The notes under the pieces: generated by a model | What the model was told of the DNA's origin: nothing | What the model saw: the letters and a program-made list of their open reading frames with translations, nothing else | Database searches by the model: none | Assembly (NCBI GenBank): GCA_021613335.1 | Contig: JAJTWR010000365.1 | Span: 454,501-518,500, forward strand | Direction: 5' to 3' | Length of the DNA stretch: 64,000 bases | Origin: Whitmania pigra | Lineage: Eukaryota > Annelida > Clitellata > Hirudinida > Haemopidae | Program-made: the position numbers and the translations under genes | In this document: positions 10,901 through 23,156 of the stretch, one piece after another | Numbering within the stretch: position 1 is the stretch's first letter | Layout: each line of letters starts with the position of its first letter

Positions 10901-13356
10901 CATGATATTGGCAATAGAGGGATTGGAAGATAAACTGACCAGCAAAAGTTGCTTTATAATGTTGAATAAAGGAAGATCGGGCACTTCACTTATGAAGTTT
11001 GTATACGAACTGTTTTGATACCGTAACAAAAATGTGATATGCAGTGTGTGTCTTAGCACCCTAGGACTTAGGATAAAAAAGGCACTTTAAATATTTGATG
11101 AATGAAATTTTGCAAAAACTTGGCCCAGTTATGTTTCTTGACGATAACTTTTTATGTACAGAATTTTCTTAGGCTATTTTTTTCACACAATGTACACATT
11201 AGATTTACATACTTATAAAATGTATTTAACTAAGACAAATATTTTGAGCAATTTTCTGGCAAAACTGGAAATACCCAAAATTGTTTTTTTCCAGAGGAAA
11301 ACTTGGAGAAAAGGAAGTAGCTTTAAGGGTCATTCCCAGAAAAAATTCTGAAAGATCAGATCGGGAAGTTCATGCCCTCCAAATCTCCAAACAATGCAAA
11401 AACATTCTCCGTATGCTTTTCAATGTAAAATTTTGCTGATTTAAGTCTTTAATTGACAAAGATTACAACTGTGAATATTTTTCAGCTGTCATCTCCAAAA
11501 GCCTCATATATCGTTTATGACTTTCATGAATCTAAACTTTCAACCATGAATCTCAAGTCAATGAGTACTGATACTCTACGTGGGTTTGCCTCTCAGGTGA
11601 TAGACATCATGTATCAGTTGTTCAACATTAAGTTAGGTAAATATTATATTCCAATGTATTACATTAGGAATACTACAATTAAGCCATCCTAAAATTGTTT
11701 GCAGTCCATTGTGAGATTAGTCCTTCCAACATTCTCGTCACAGACGAGGGACAACTCGTTCTGTCTAATCTCAGGCGATCTCATGTAGAAAGTTTCAAAG
11801 GAAATAAACAAATGGAAATTGACTTTCAATGGGGCGCACCTGAAATTAGGAACCAGGTTGACCCAAAGGTAATAACCTAGCCAATAATTAATAATAACAG
11901 AACAATTAAAAATAAACTTCAAATTTTCAGCATCATCACTCCAGTGACATTTTTTCTGCTGGATTACTGATATATTACTTAGTCTCAGAAGGAGACTGTC
12001 TTAATGGTCCCAATTTGTTTGAAAAGGATGAGATTGCAGGAAAACTAGAGAAGCTTCCCAGTGACGAATGTAAGAACTTTTTGGAATAAAACTAATTTGC
12101 AATTGCCATTTGCAAGTGTTCTGCTCTGTTATAAAATATTTTTATTGTAATTTTATTGCAACAGCTCACATTATTGGCCACATGATTAACTCAGACCCAA
12201 TGATGAGACCGAACGGCTATGACATAAAGCATTTTCCATTCCTTTGGGATAATGGCACATTCCTTCGCTTTGTTAAAGTTAGCTATCTTTCAATGCACAA
12301 CTAATTATTTTTGCTTAATTTTAAATATGATCTTCTAGGCCTTGGATGCCTTCCTATGGAAAAATCCTGACCTCGAAGTTTATTTCCCATCCGGAACTGA
12401 CTACTACGATTGGTGTAGTTTAATAGAAAAGGATGTCTTCGCTGGTAAGCATCTTTACATTGTGACCACATATCAAAGATTGAATGTTAACAACTTTTTG
12501 TTGCAGAAATGACGGTTGCAGTGGCGTCAGGATCAAGTAATAACATACACTCTGGTGTGCATCTTTGCATAAAACATGAATGTAAATCATTTTTGTTGCA
12601 GACAAGGAGCAGGTGGAACCACAATATACAACCACTGTAAGATCCTTTGTGAGGTTTTTAAGGAATCTTGTTAGTTTTATTTTTTTGTATTCATTGGTAG
12701 AGTTATTATTGACATGATGAAACCTAAATTTCAGATTGAACATTTTAATGGGAAAAAATCCGCCAAGAATATCATTAAAAAGAAAGCAGGCCTTCGTAAT
12801 TACATTGAAGATAAATTTAAAGGTTTTTTCAACCATTTCTTCGACATTTGTTACCTGGAATTTGATTATGAATTTTGGGAAACCTTGTCCATAAAGGTAT
12901 AACAGGTATTACAGAGAGATTGATTATATTTGTTAACTGTTTTATTTAAAGTTTTTTTAGTAAAACATGCTATACGTTTTAAGAGAGTCGATTCAAAGCT
13001 AAATATCTTGAACCACTGCGATGTTTCTGATCGAGGCAAAAGGGGTTTCCAAATGGTTGTTTTCTTGTTGTGGTCATTTGAGGATTTTTTTATGAATTTT
13101 GAGCATTAAGCTAGTAAAGGTTTCTTAGGTACCACATTTGCTGGATTCTGGCTATGCATTCCATATTTACATTACCAGTTTCAAGATGCAAAGGCTGAGC
13201 AAACACTTGTTTATCAGTTGGCCTTTGAGACTTTTTTGGCTCCAGCCCATAGTCCACATCACCATGTACATTGGCATTGAACTCTCTGCTACCCTCAGTA
13301 TCATCTTTGGATGGACCATGATGTTCTTGAAGGCTTCCCTGAGAGAAGTTGATTGA
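7957..13356 (+). CDS. IRE1/RNase L-like pseudokinase with KEN-type domain and Gln/Pro-rich N-terminus
   Basis: Fifteen exons join in phase: 7957-8006, 8699-8950, 9019-9069, 9395-9713, 10099-10996, 11295-11424, 11486-11636, 11705-11868, 11931-12069, 12165-12277, 12339-12444, 12507-12536, 12602-12636, 12735-12896, 13129-13356, about 940 residues from the ATG at 7962. Residues 1-235 are Gln/Pro/Met/His-rich; 235-495 look helical and unknown. From about 510 comes a kinase fold of IRE1 type: glycine loop NKGRSGTS, VALRVI (Lys to Arg), SDREVHAL, VHCEISPSNIL for the HRD loop, SNL for DFG, GAPEI, DIFSAGLLIYYLVSEG, then DPMMRP...FLWDNGTFLRFV. A KEN-like tail ends VPHLLDSGYA. In the tail the Arg-Asn pair seems kept but the catalytic His is not. 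No signal peptide or membrane segment was found, so it is not a classic ER sensor. An upstream first exon may be missing. Confidence 0.78.
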
Positions 13357-13800
13357 TGGAAGCAGGCAGTGATGCTAAAATATTAACAGAGGTATTTGGT
13401 GCTGATACTGGTGGTACATGCTATCTATAGTGGAAATTACTGGGGCAGCACTCTTTTGAACTTTATCTCCTGCCATAGAGATGTCTGCATGAGAGTATGT
13501 GATAGTTGCATTCCCAGAACTATTTTTTGAAGAAGAGGAGATGATATCAGCCCTTGACTTCAGTGTTTGAATGTAAGGAATTGCACAAGTGGGAGTCAAA
13601 TTTGGCATTACGATGGATGATGAAGATCCAGCAATTGCATTTGCTGCCGTTTAATTAATTGATGGGGAACTATCATGAGTTTTCTTGATGCTCTGCTCTT
13701 GTTGCTGGAGTATGAGCTTCTGCTCATTTATCTTTTGGGTCAGTTCCTGCAACATCCTCTGTTGTTCCTTGAGGCTGGTTGAATTCGTGACGGCTGAGAG
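13170..13800 (-). pseudogene. Decayed coding-like stretch antisense to the KEN gene's last exon
   Basis: On the minus strand this segment reads like protein: LKEQQRMLQELTQKINEQKL (a coiled coil), a Ser/Thr/Ala-rich part, then KKSQRPTDKQVFAQPLHLET. At least one stop and one probable frameshift near 13390 break it. It begins after an acceptor-like CTCTCAG and ends before a GTAATG. It overlaps the C-terminal codons of the plus-strand gene. A processed or partial gene copy inserted at the 3' end of that gene is the simplest reading. Family not recognised. Confidence 0.4.
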
Positions 13801-15240
13801 TGGTTAAAGTTGTTAATGCAATGTTTTCACTGGCATGAATGGACAAGTTCATCGGGAAAAGAGTTATGAGGTCAAAAAATCCAAATTTGTTTATTTAATA
13901 ACACTACAATTAGTAGTTGCTTCTGTCAAATGTTTTAACAGTCTCATCATTTGAATTATGCAAATTTTGCTGAACTTTCACATGGCTGGGTCTTTAACCA
14001 AATTACCAAATGCTTTTGTCACCGGTGATATATGGCAAATGTCACACTCACACTAGAGCTCAAATCACAGTAAATTACAAATTAGCACTGACATTTGCAG
14101 GTGTAACAACATTTACGTGAGATTACTTTGTGTTGGATAGATGTTAATGATAAGTACACTCTATATATTTAGTTAGGTAGATTTCATGTGGAAAATATAA
14201 AAATGATTGTTAAGACAGACAATATCATAAGAATGTCACGGTCTAAATTAAAAACAACTAACAAAGCCTAAACTATATAAAACCAAATTTATATATGCTA
14301 GCATGCTAACTAGACAAAACACTCATCTTGGACAACCTCCCTGAACCTTTCAAGTAAGTGACAAAAGGAAAAACACTCCAGAGCGGCCTGTCATGTAAAT
14401 GGTCTCGGAAAGGTCCTGGGGGATTTATTTGTTGTTTAAGTTACTTAAAGCCTTAACAAAATTATACATGAGTTGATGTGAATATGGCACTCAAAGGATT
14501 GGGAAACTTACAAACACTAATACCACTTTGCATAAAAAATAAAATAATGCATGTTAATTTTCTACTTGGTATTTTAAAGTGAATTCAAGTCAAATATTTA
14601 GCCAACAAATGCATTAGAGATTAAAACTCATACAAAATAATGACTTTGAACATGACCATGTTATGAGAATTCACTTCTTGCAATATTGATCTGAACCACT
14701 AGGGGATGACAATGAGCCCGAATTCAAATAGGTGTTGATCCTAACAGATTTTAATTTTATTAAAGCTTTAATATTCTATGATGTTATATAAAAAACATTT
14801 TTTGTTGAAAAATATTTCGGGGGCGGGGTGGGGTTTGAAACCGTAAAAAGCTACTGTGATGTAATAATAAATTTGTTTTTGATTTTATAACTTAGCAGAG
14901 GAAATGAAAGAGACTAATTTACTCGTTTAACCAAATGAGCTCCTAAGCAGTATATACAGGAGAAGGAAGAAATCCACATTTTATGCCATTTTATTTTAAT
15001 AAATAAACACATTATGTTGTTCTATATAATAAACAAAATTAAACATATCTATTTATTGCAAATATTTATTATTAACCATTATTTTTTGTAATTTATTATA
15101 TTATATAAGTTTGACATTTTTAATAAGGCCTTAATACTTAAATTTAATTTTAATCTTTATTTATGACTTGAAATCTGTTTTATTTATTCTCTCGTTTGCC
15201 GCCTGTGTTGAGCCTTCAATATTGTTCAGTTAAAGCAGTT
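13801..15240. other. AT-rich intergenic spacer, no gene seen
   Basis: Low-complexity AT-rich DNA between the KEN gene and RPAIN. A GGGGGCGGGGTGGGG run at 14819 is the only GC-rich feature. The promoter of RPAIN should lie near the right end, but no clear core element is visible. Confidence 0.5.
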
Positions 15241-17428
15241 ATGGCTAACCGAGACGCAGACATTTGTAAATCTCCATCTGCATCTGAGTTAAGACATCAA
15301 CAAATGTACAAAATGGGCACACCTCCGTGGAAAGATTCCTATAGGAAGGTTGCCTCAATTATATGTAGAAAACAGTGATTGTTTTAGACCCAAATTTTAA
15401 AGTATATTTTGTTTTCATTTATTATCTGCTTTATTGACAGAAATGTCGTGATCAACTGGCCAAAAACAGACATAAATTTTTGGACAAGTTCAGGAATTTG
15501 GTCAATTGTGAAGAAATTGCTGCATCAGTCAAAGAAGTTATGGCTTCGGAAATAGATGAATACAAATCTTCTCTGAAGATGTTAGAGAACATTGTTAGTT
15601 TCAGATTCTTCTGATTTACAAGAATGTTTCATTTTGACTATGAATAACAATATGCAAAGAACTCATTAAATGTTTGTCTAAAATCCAGTTGTTTGTGCAT
15701 TTATGTTTACATTTAAATAATTGATGGCATGTTTAGAATCCTGAACCTGATGAAAGCATTGATGACATTCTAATGATGTTCGACGAAATTAATGCAGAAC
15801 TTGTCTCTGAGGGTATTATTTTGTTGCTATTATTATGATTTAGCTAGTGTTTTTGATTTTTACAATGAAAAAATTATTAAACAATAACAATGGGAAGTGT
15901 ATTTATATAGCACCATAAGTGTGAGCATCAGGGATGCTTGGAGCATATGCGTAGTTCTACAACCTCTCAGGTGTGCATTGTGGCAATGCAAGCTTGTTTG
16001 AGAACAAGATGCTTAATAACTGTTGCTTTTACTATTCTAAATTATGTCTAAACTATTATTATTGTGTTCTGCTATCAATATTTAGTATTAAATTTGTTAA
16101 CTACTTTATGATGCTCTGCTTTATTTTTCAGAGCAGGAGATATTAAATCAGTATCAATATCAGGAGGGATTCAGTGAGGAATCCCTTTGCCATTACTTCA
16201 CGGACAACCTGCAGGCCAATGAAGTTCTTTGTCCAATTTGCCAAAGGTTCTGACGTTATGCACGTAAATTAATTGTTATTATTGTTATAGTTGTTATTGT
16301 TATATTTATTTGAAGCTGTGGACAGTGCCAAATTCTTTATTGATAGGCAATTGATTTGTAGTCTACTTTAACTCAAATACTGTAGGTTCCAACAGAATTG
16401 GTATTTAAAGTGATGATAGATTTATCTGTAACAGCTGCTGAATTACAATGGATTACCTTTCAATGTGGCAATTAATGATGGTAGATTGACAGTAGTGTTC
16501 TATAGGCTGGCGATTCAATAGAATATTAAAACATCTGATGTGCTAACTTAATTGTCTACGTCTTGTGATTGGGTCAGGAATCCTTTGACTGTTCGATTTG
16601 GAATCGTTGAATGTCAGTGCGGACTGAGGATTGACACTGAGGTAAAAAATGAATACTTTATTTATGTTTGTGCCAATATTTGAGATGACAGCCATAACTG
16701 ATTGTATTGATTAATTACTATAAAATAACTGTTTGTTTACTAACATTTTTGCTAATAATTCCAATAAGAGTCGTAATTGATTGTATAATGTATAAATATT
16801 ACTTTTTGAAATGATATTTGTTTACATAATTTTTGAAAAGTCACCCAGAATACATGCTTTTTGTTCAACCAGATGGCTTACTCCCTTCTAAACACTTGCC
16901 TCTAAAATAAATAATAGTTAAATAATTGCATCAATTTACTTAATGAATGTACGTAATTATGTTTACAAGGTTGATTAATCGGTCACTGCTTTTATTATTT
17001 ATCCAGCAAGATGCAATCACCACGGAAATGATCCAGTCAAACCTGACTCACGCAGTCGAGGAACATTCCAGCTCGTGCAACCACCGACCGGGCTTCAACG
17101 TTTTCCAGCAGCAGACCATCAGCAACATACTCATGTCCTGTCAGGTGAGCTTCATAAATATCCATGATGACTATCATATTCCACTTACCTTTATTACCTT
17201 GTTAATAGGTTCATTAATGATATTCTAATAAAAAGTTTAACAGACTTTATTTAAATGCTTGAATTACTGCTTTGCCTGTATTACAATATTGTAATAAATC
17301 ACAATAAGAGGCTGATCCTTATTTATGACATTGTGCGAATACAGTTTGTTCTTGGAATATTGCAAAAAAAATAATTTTGATATTCATTATGATTTCAGAG
17401 TTGTGATTTTCTCTACATCATCATTTAA
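15241..17428 (+). CDS. RPAIN: RPA-interacting protein (RPAIN)
   Basis: Seven exons join in phase: 15241-15348, 15441-15593, 15737-15812, 16132-16246, 16578-16641, 17007-17144, 17399-17428, giving 227 residues (human RPAIN is about 219). The N-terminus has the basic helix with GTPPWKDSYR seen in the family's importin/RPA-binding region; the middle is acidic (DESIDDILMMFDEI). The C-terminal zinc finger is intact: CPIC, then CQCG, then H-x-SC-x-H, ending in LMSCQSCDFLYIII. In vertebrates this protein binds RPA70 and brings RPA into the nucleus for replication and repair. The start is the first ATG of exon 1, and all key Cys/His are present. A SINE copy lies in intron 3. Confidence 0.93.
15890..16005 (-). 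repeat. SINE copy (minus), tail ATGGTGCTATATAAATAC
   Basis: Read on the minus strand it ends with GGTGCTATATAAATAC, matching the tail of the other tRNA-type SINEs in this window. The tRNA-like head is eroded. It lies in RPAIN intron 3. Confidence 0.5.
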
Positions 17429-19249
17429 ATGCTCGGTCTGAAGTGTGAGTTCCTCATGATCTTAGAGGCAGTCCTGAAGTATTACAGAGTACAAGCATTT
17501 TTTTAAGGATTCTTCTTAGGCCTACATTTACATTATATCTGCATTGTTTTGTTCATAGCTTAGGCTCAAATAAAATTCAGAAACTACCTTTTTTTCTGTT
17601 GCAAAGCACTATGAATTTGTCAGGGTGTATTTCATGTTGGTTTTCCTCTGAGGCCTGTATCTAAATTATGTTTGTTTATCATTTCTCCCCTAAAGTCTTA
17701 AATTACGAAGTAAAGTTTTAAATCTTTGTTTCATTTTAAGCTTGGGATATTATTGGAGGTTTTGCCTCATTTGAAAGGTACTTTGACTTCAGTAAATGGG
17801 GTTTCATAGTGCTCAGTTACATATACATTGTATATGACAACTGCTCAACAACAAATTTTCACCTTGGATGCTTTTTCATTGAGTTCATTTTCCTTACGAG
17901 TTAACTCTCGTAAAAAGCCGCTCTAATATAAAGATGCCTGCTCACCATGTTAAGATTTTGATGAGCCGGCCCATTTGTTTTAACTTGCTTATTTAATGTG
18001 ATTTAATTTTATCACATTAAGCGTAGCCTCTGACGCTATGCTTAAGGCGTCATACAAATGAACTATTATTATTTCTATTTATTCTCAGTTTCGCCGAGAG
18101 GGGGAAAGTGACCAGGGGCTAAAGCATTACAACCGTGATCTTTTTTTGCTTTTACGTTACCAAATTGATCATTGCCCGAGATTGTTGTTCCCAGGATCCC
18201 GAAATTTCTATCGTTTTAACAAAAATGCTCATGGAATCAAACCTAAAGCGAGACTCCGCGATAACTAAGGCTATACCATCAAAAAAATGTGAGTAAAACT
18301 TGCTGAGAGACTATGCCAAGAAAAATTGAAAAATGAAGTCATGCTCAAACGGGGATGAAATCCCTAATATTTGGAGGAGTTTAATATTCACGAACAGCCA
18401 TGTTTGATCTAGCTACATGATTACGGAGCTTTCCGACAACTCAAAACTAGAAAAGTAGCGCCGAGCAAGCTATTCGTTTAAAGTTGAATCGGTCGTTTGG
18501 TTTTCTGACGAAAACCACAAAAAATAATATGAATGTGCCAAAATAATGACACCCTAAATTCAACATAAATATCCTTTCCAGACGATCATTCAGCTGTTAT
18601 GGAGAAATGTTGGATTCATGCAACAAGATATTAATGAATCTCCCAGCACAATGTTCAATACTTCTAGCTAAGATTAATTCTACTTTAAGTTTGAAAATAT
18701 TCACATGTTTTCCGCTGTGTTTAAAGTGAATATGATCACATTATTTGAGAGCTCCAGGGCTAACTGATTACTTCTTATATTGTTTGCTTTTTATGGTGTG
18801 TCATCGAGAGTGATGTAATTTTATTCACTGTCGTTCCAATTGCAAGACCTGTATTTATTTCGAACGCAGTCATTCTCACCGAGAAAACATTTCGGGAACG
18901 GACATAATTTTCATGTTAATTACATTTTTTTATTGAATTCACTTCGCCGAGTAAATATAAGACTACGATGTGTAATAAAAACAAGCTATTATGATATCCT
19001 GAGTAATATAATGTCAACGACCTAGTTAGAAATCAGGTGTTCCTGTAGGATCAGGAAGAATAAATTTGCATAAAAATCCGACCAATGAGGAGCCTGCTTT
19101 CCGGCAGGGTTTTTATTCGCAGGATAGATTTTTTCAGGAATTCTAAAATTTAAATTGCAAAATAGTTTTGCTTAGCATTTAAAACATATTGCAATAATTT
19201 TTAACTTTTATTTAAAAACTAACAATTAATCTAAAAAGGTCATTTTTTA
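17429..19249. other. Intergenic or sestrin-upstream DNA, no gene seen
   Basis: From 18080 to 19020 the base composition is closer to balanced but no frame shows conserved sequence. An octamer-like ATTTGCAT with CCAAT (GACCAATGAGG) near 19065-19090 could belong to the promoter region that follows. Confidence 0.4.
18005..18075 (+). repeat. SINE tail fragment
   Basis: Shows CCTCTGACGCTATGCTTAAG followed by GCGTCATACAAATG and an ATT-rich end, resembling the 3' tail of the copies at 32305 and 53160. Confidence 0.5.
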
Positions 19250-19510
19250 TTCCATCAGCTTTTAGTGAGAAGCTCACCGGATTGGTTGCTATTAATACTT
19301 CCAGCTTGCTAAAACATGTTATTATTGGTCAAAACTGGGTCGAGATTTAAATAAAAGCAAAATGATTGGCTAGCATCAATAATTGGGTCGCAAGAAAAAA
19401 GGAACTCTTTGTTGACCGTAGATCAATTAAAGAGCGGTGAATAAAAGGACTTTTACTATCGAATTTTGCTCAATTCTCGTCCTTGGAGTTGATTGGAATT
19501 TTTGAAAGGT
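19250..19510 (+). promoter_or_regulatory. Candidate Pol II promoter with inverted CCAAT boxes
   Basis: Three inverted CCAAT words (ATTGG near 19283, 19325 and 19366) precede a TATA-like AATAAAAGG at about 19440, a TCAATTCTCG initiator-like region near 19470, and a possible first splice donor (TTGAAAG before GTAGTG, about 19508). If real it could start the sestrin transcript with a non-coding first exon. This is inference from motif spacing only. Confidence 0.3.
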
Positions 19511-21817
19511 AGTGCGTTGTTGTTTGTTTTCATTTTCAATGTTTCTTTAATCGTTCTTTCCAAGCTACTAGCTCCTGGGATGAACCGGCAAGCCGGTGTC
19601 GTCAGCTGATTGCTTTAACGGGAGTCGGGACCAGTGTTAATATTTGAATTTTATAAATTCTAAGCTCTCCTAGTCTGCATGACGGAATGCATTGAGTACA
19701 TTTTAAAAATTCCTTTGCCTATACTCGTTTAAAACACAAAGCAAACGGTGTGAACTGGAGCATCGCTTGGTTGCTGGAACGTAGCTGGCCTCAAGTCATA
19801 GCTCGGTTATACCCTTAATTACCAGCAATTGATTGCTTAGCGGTATTTGTTGCGTGATCTTAATCGGAACCGTTCTTTTTGTTTCATATTTTTTAAAGTT
19901 TGCAGAAAAAATCGTAATCACTAGAGGCTAGGAAGCGCGATTTGTGCATGCACCTCATATATGTATAAGTAATATATATTTGCAGCATTTAAGCTTTTAA
20001 TGCATTCTAACAAAAGTGCATTTTTCAACCATCTTGTAACTAACCAGCTTATTTCAGATACCATCTATTTTATTTTTTGCTCAGAATTTTTTTTCTGTAA
20101 ATTCTTTCATGATAACCTCTTAACCTGATATTCAGAAAACTTTCTCCTGCACTGTCCCAGATTCCAAGGCCCTGGGCAGATCAAAATAAGTTTTGATGTC
20201 TGGACCTACTGTACCAAGGGCCAATTGTTTTTGTGGTTATAATACTACTCTCACATTTTCAACATCTCCCCTTTTGTCTCTTCTGCCTTTCTTTCTTCTG
20301 CCTTCTTTGGCAAATAACAAACACGTTTCCATTTAGAGTTTATTTGGGTTTTATGTTTTTGTTCTATATTTCAAAATGACTCTCGTATGCTTTTATTCTA
20401 CGGATGAGCATGAGCGAGTGAATTGTGGTGTGCATCATTTTCATGTTTAAGACAAGTTTCATTCAGTCGAAGCTCTAGGGTAGGAGGCTCTATGAGCCTA
20501 CATTGAGCTGACAGGCTACTGACAGGTTTAGAAGGCAAAAAGAGCAATTATTTATTGGCATGCTCAATAAAAAATATAAAAAATTATTTGCTCGACTCAC
20601 TTTCACTTGCAAACTGCTGTTTGGTGGTATCCTGGGAGGTGTTTTGTTTTCATCTGAAATGGTGGTCATTCTTGTTTGCATTATGTCGGTCTATGGTTTT
20701 TATAATGTTTCCGATCAACGGGTCATAATTAACTTAACTTAAATCTTACTGATTAATGGATTATAATTATGCTGTAAATAACAGATAATTAATATTAATT
20801 ATTGTTTGTTTGAAGGAAGTAAGATGGTGTGAAAAGAAGACTAATACAACTTTCCCATGTTTTCTGAAATATTAAAAAAATTTAACTCAGTGTTTTTTCA
20901 TGATGATTGGACAAATATCATATATATTAATAATAATAATAGGTTTAATATTGGAATTAATAATAAAATTAATAGGTTCAATTAATAATAAATACTATTG
21001 TGATATAGTGGCAACCTAAAAAAGTATTTTTTATTATATCATCATATTAAATGCTATTATTATTGTAATTCTTATTATTATAGTTCTTGGAATATATAAA
21101 ATTAAAATTTATTATTATTAGTAATAATATTATTATTGTTAAGGTAAGAGCTGGTCATGCCTTCATCAAAGCTTTGAATTTCTTGTACTCTTCAAATCCT
21201 CAGAAAAATGAGTGATGATGATAGTGATGCCAATAGTCATGATGGTGATTATTAGCTTTAACCATTACAAACACGATGGCAGCATAATGTTAGAGCTGAT
21301 TATTTTAGCCTTATCTTCCATCATCACAATCATAATAATAATAATAATTATCATTGTCATCATTGCCATCTGGCATCATCCTAATTATCATCATTACCAT
21401 TATTATTATTATTTCACTAGAATTTATCTCTAGTCATGGTGTTTTGCGATTGGACACGTACCTCATTTAAAACAGCATTTATAATTACAACCGAGATTTA
21501 AACCGTGATAAGTGTTTCTATTCTTAGGCCTTATTATATGACGATACTTTTACAGTATGTTGTTTTTTTAATTATAAGCTTATTATAATTATCTGCATTG
21601 AATTAATCTTTTGAGTTGTAAAACGTAAATAAATTTATATTAAATGGTTATCATGGTTAGCATGGTTATTTCCTTTTGTCATCAGTTAATTTATTAAATT
21701 TATGATTAGGCAGTAAATCAAACTCAGGAAATTTGGCAACACTGTCATATTTGTTAGCATTACTGACATTATCATAAGCATCACCACTACCACCAGCATC
21801 ATCGTTGTCGTCGTTGA

Positions 21818-21912
21818 TCATCATCGTCATCGTCATCGTCATCATCATCATCACCATCACCACCATCATCACCATCATCACCATCATCACCATCATCATC
21901 ATCATCATCACC
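21818..21912. repeat. (CAT)n/(CAC)n/(CGT)n microsatellite
   Basis: About 95 bases of imperfect CAT trinucleotides with CAC and CGT variants. Confidence 0.9.
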
Positions 21913-22427
21913 AGCAGCTTAAGATCCATCTCGCTCAAGGATGGCTGATGCAATGAAAAGTAATGGCAGTCATCAATGGTAGTAATAAGCTATGATATTG
22001 TAATGAAAATAATGATGATGACGATGATGTTGTGATGATTTTGGAGGTAAACTTCATAAATCATTCATATTTTTAAAAGTCCTGGCAAATGCACTTTTAA
22101 TGAGTTACTCACTTAGGAGACATCTGCTTGAGTCGATGATGATGATGATGAAGGGTACAGCATCGACGACGATGGGGTGATCATGATGATGATGGTTGAT
22201 GATGATGATAGTCACGAAGCTATTATTGATTACACTTTAAAAAGACATCCCAAGGTCTAGAATATCATTATCTTTTATTATGTTTATAAGAAAAAGAATC
22301 ATGACATTCAATGTGTGTTGCTGTTTACCACAGCCAAACAGATAACATTTATCATCATCGTCATGGTCATGGTCATCATCTGCTTCCTTGTTATTTTTTT
22401 AGTTATTCCTATTATTCATAATAATAA

Positions 22428-22830
22428 TAATATTATTAATAATAATAATAATATTAATAATTATAATTATAATATTTATATTAATTAATTAATTAATTTA
22501 ATAATAACAATTATTATTAATATTATAATTTATTAATTAATAATAATATTATTATTAATATTATAATTTATTAATTAATAATAATATTATATATTAATAA
22601 TAATAATTATAATTATAATATTATATTAATTAATTAATTAATTTAATAATAACAATTATTATTAATATTATAATTTATTAATTAATAATAATATTATTAT
22701 TAATATTATAATTTATTAATTAATAATAATATTATATATTAATAATAATAATAATTATAATTATAATATTTATATTAATTAATTAATTAATTTAATAATA
22801 ACAATTATTATTATTATTGTTGTTGTTGTT
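22428..22830. repeat. A/T-only tandem array with period about 147
   Basis: Almost purely A and T. The landmark TTATAATTAT recurs at 22461, 22607 and 22755, so the higher-order period is 146 to 148 bases over roughly 2.6 units. Each unit is full of short palindromes (TTAATTAATTAA, TAATATTA). Both boundaries fade into plain ATT/AAT repeats. Confidence 0.85.
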
Positions 22831-23156
22831 GTTGTTGTCATCATCATTGTTATTATTAAAAAATAACTACTTTTAAAAATAATGATGACCTCGATGAGAC
22901 AGATCTATAATATTAAAAATGTAAACGTTGTGCAAAGGCTAAAACAGTAGGACATTTAAATAAAGATAATTCATATGAATATTTATATTTGTGATTATTA
23001 AATTAATAATTGATATAATACACAATAACATCTCCAGACTTCGAAGAGTAGTCAAACAACAGTATTACAGAAGTTGAACTGTCAATGGAAAATGAAGAAA
23101 TCCTGTAATCTGTGATCAAAGAAGATTTGTGCTTCATCCTTCAAAACCTCTGAGCT

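Larger units (their letters stand above)
19511..23156. other. AT-rich spacer or long 5' intron with microsatellites
   Basis: Contains CAT/GAT microsatellites (21818-21912, 22002-22036, 22136-22210), ATT runs (21100-21415) and an AT-only satellite block listed separately. At 20150-20240 a GC-balanced stretch has no conserved reading frame. No gene recognised. Confidence 0.5.

Noticed and set aside
19740..19900. Vault-RNA-like or other Pol III RNA (A-box-like TAGCTCGGTTA and a CTTTTTG end)
   Set aside because: No B box at the needed distance and no convincing pairing of the ends.
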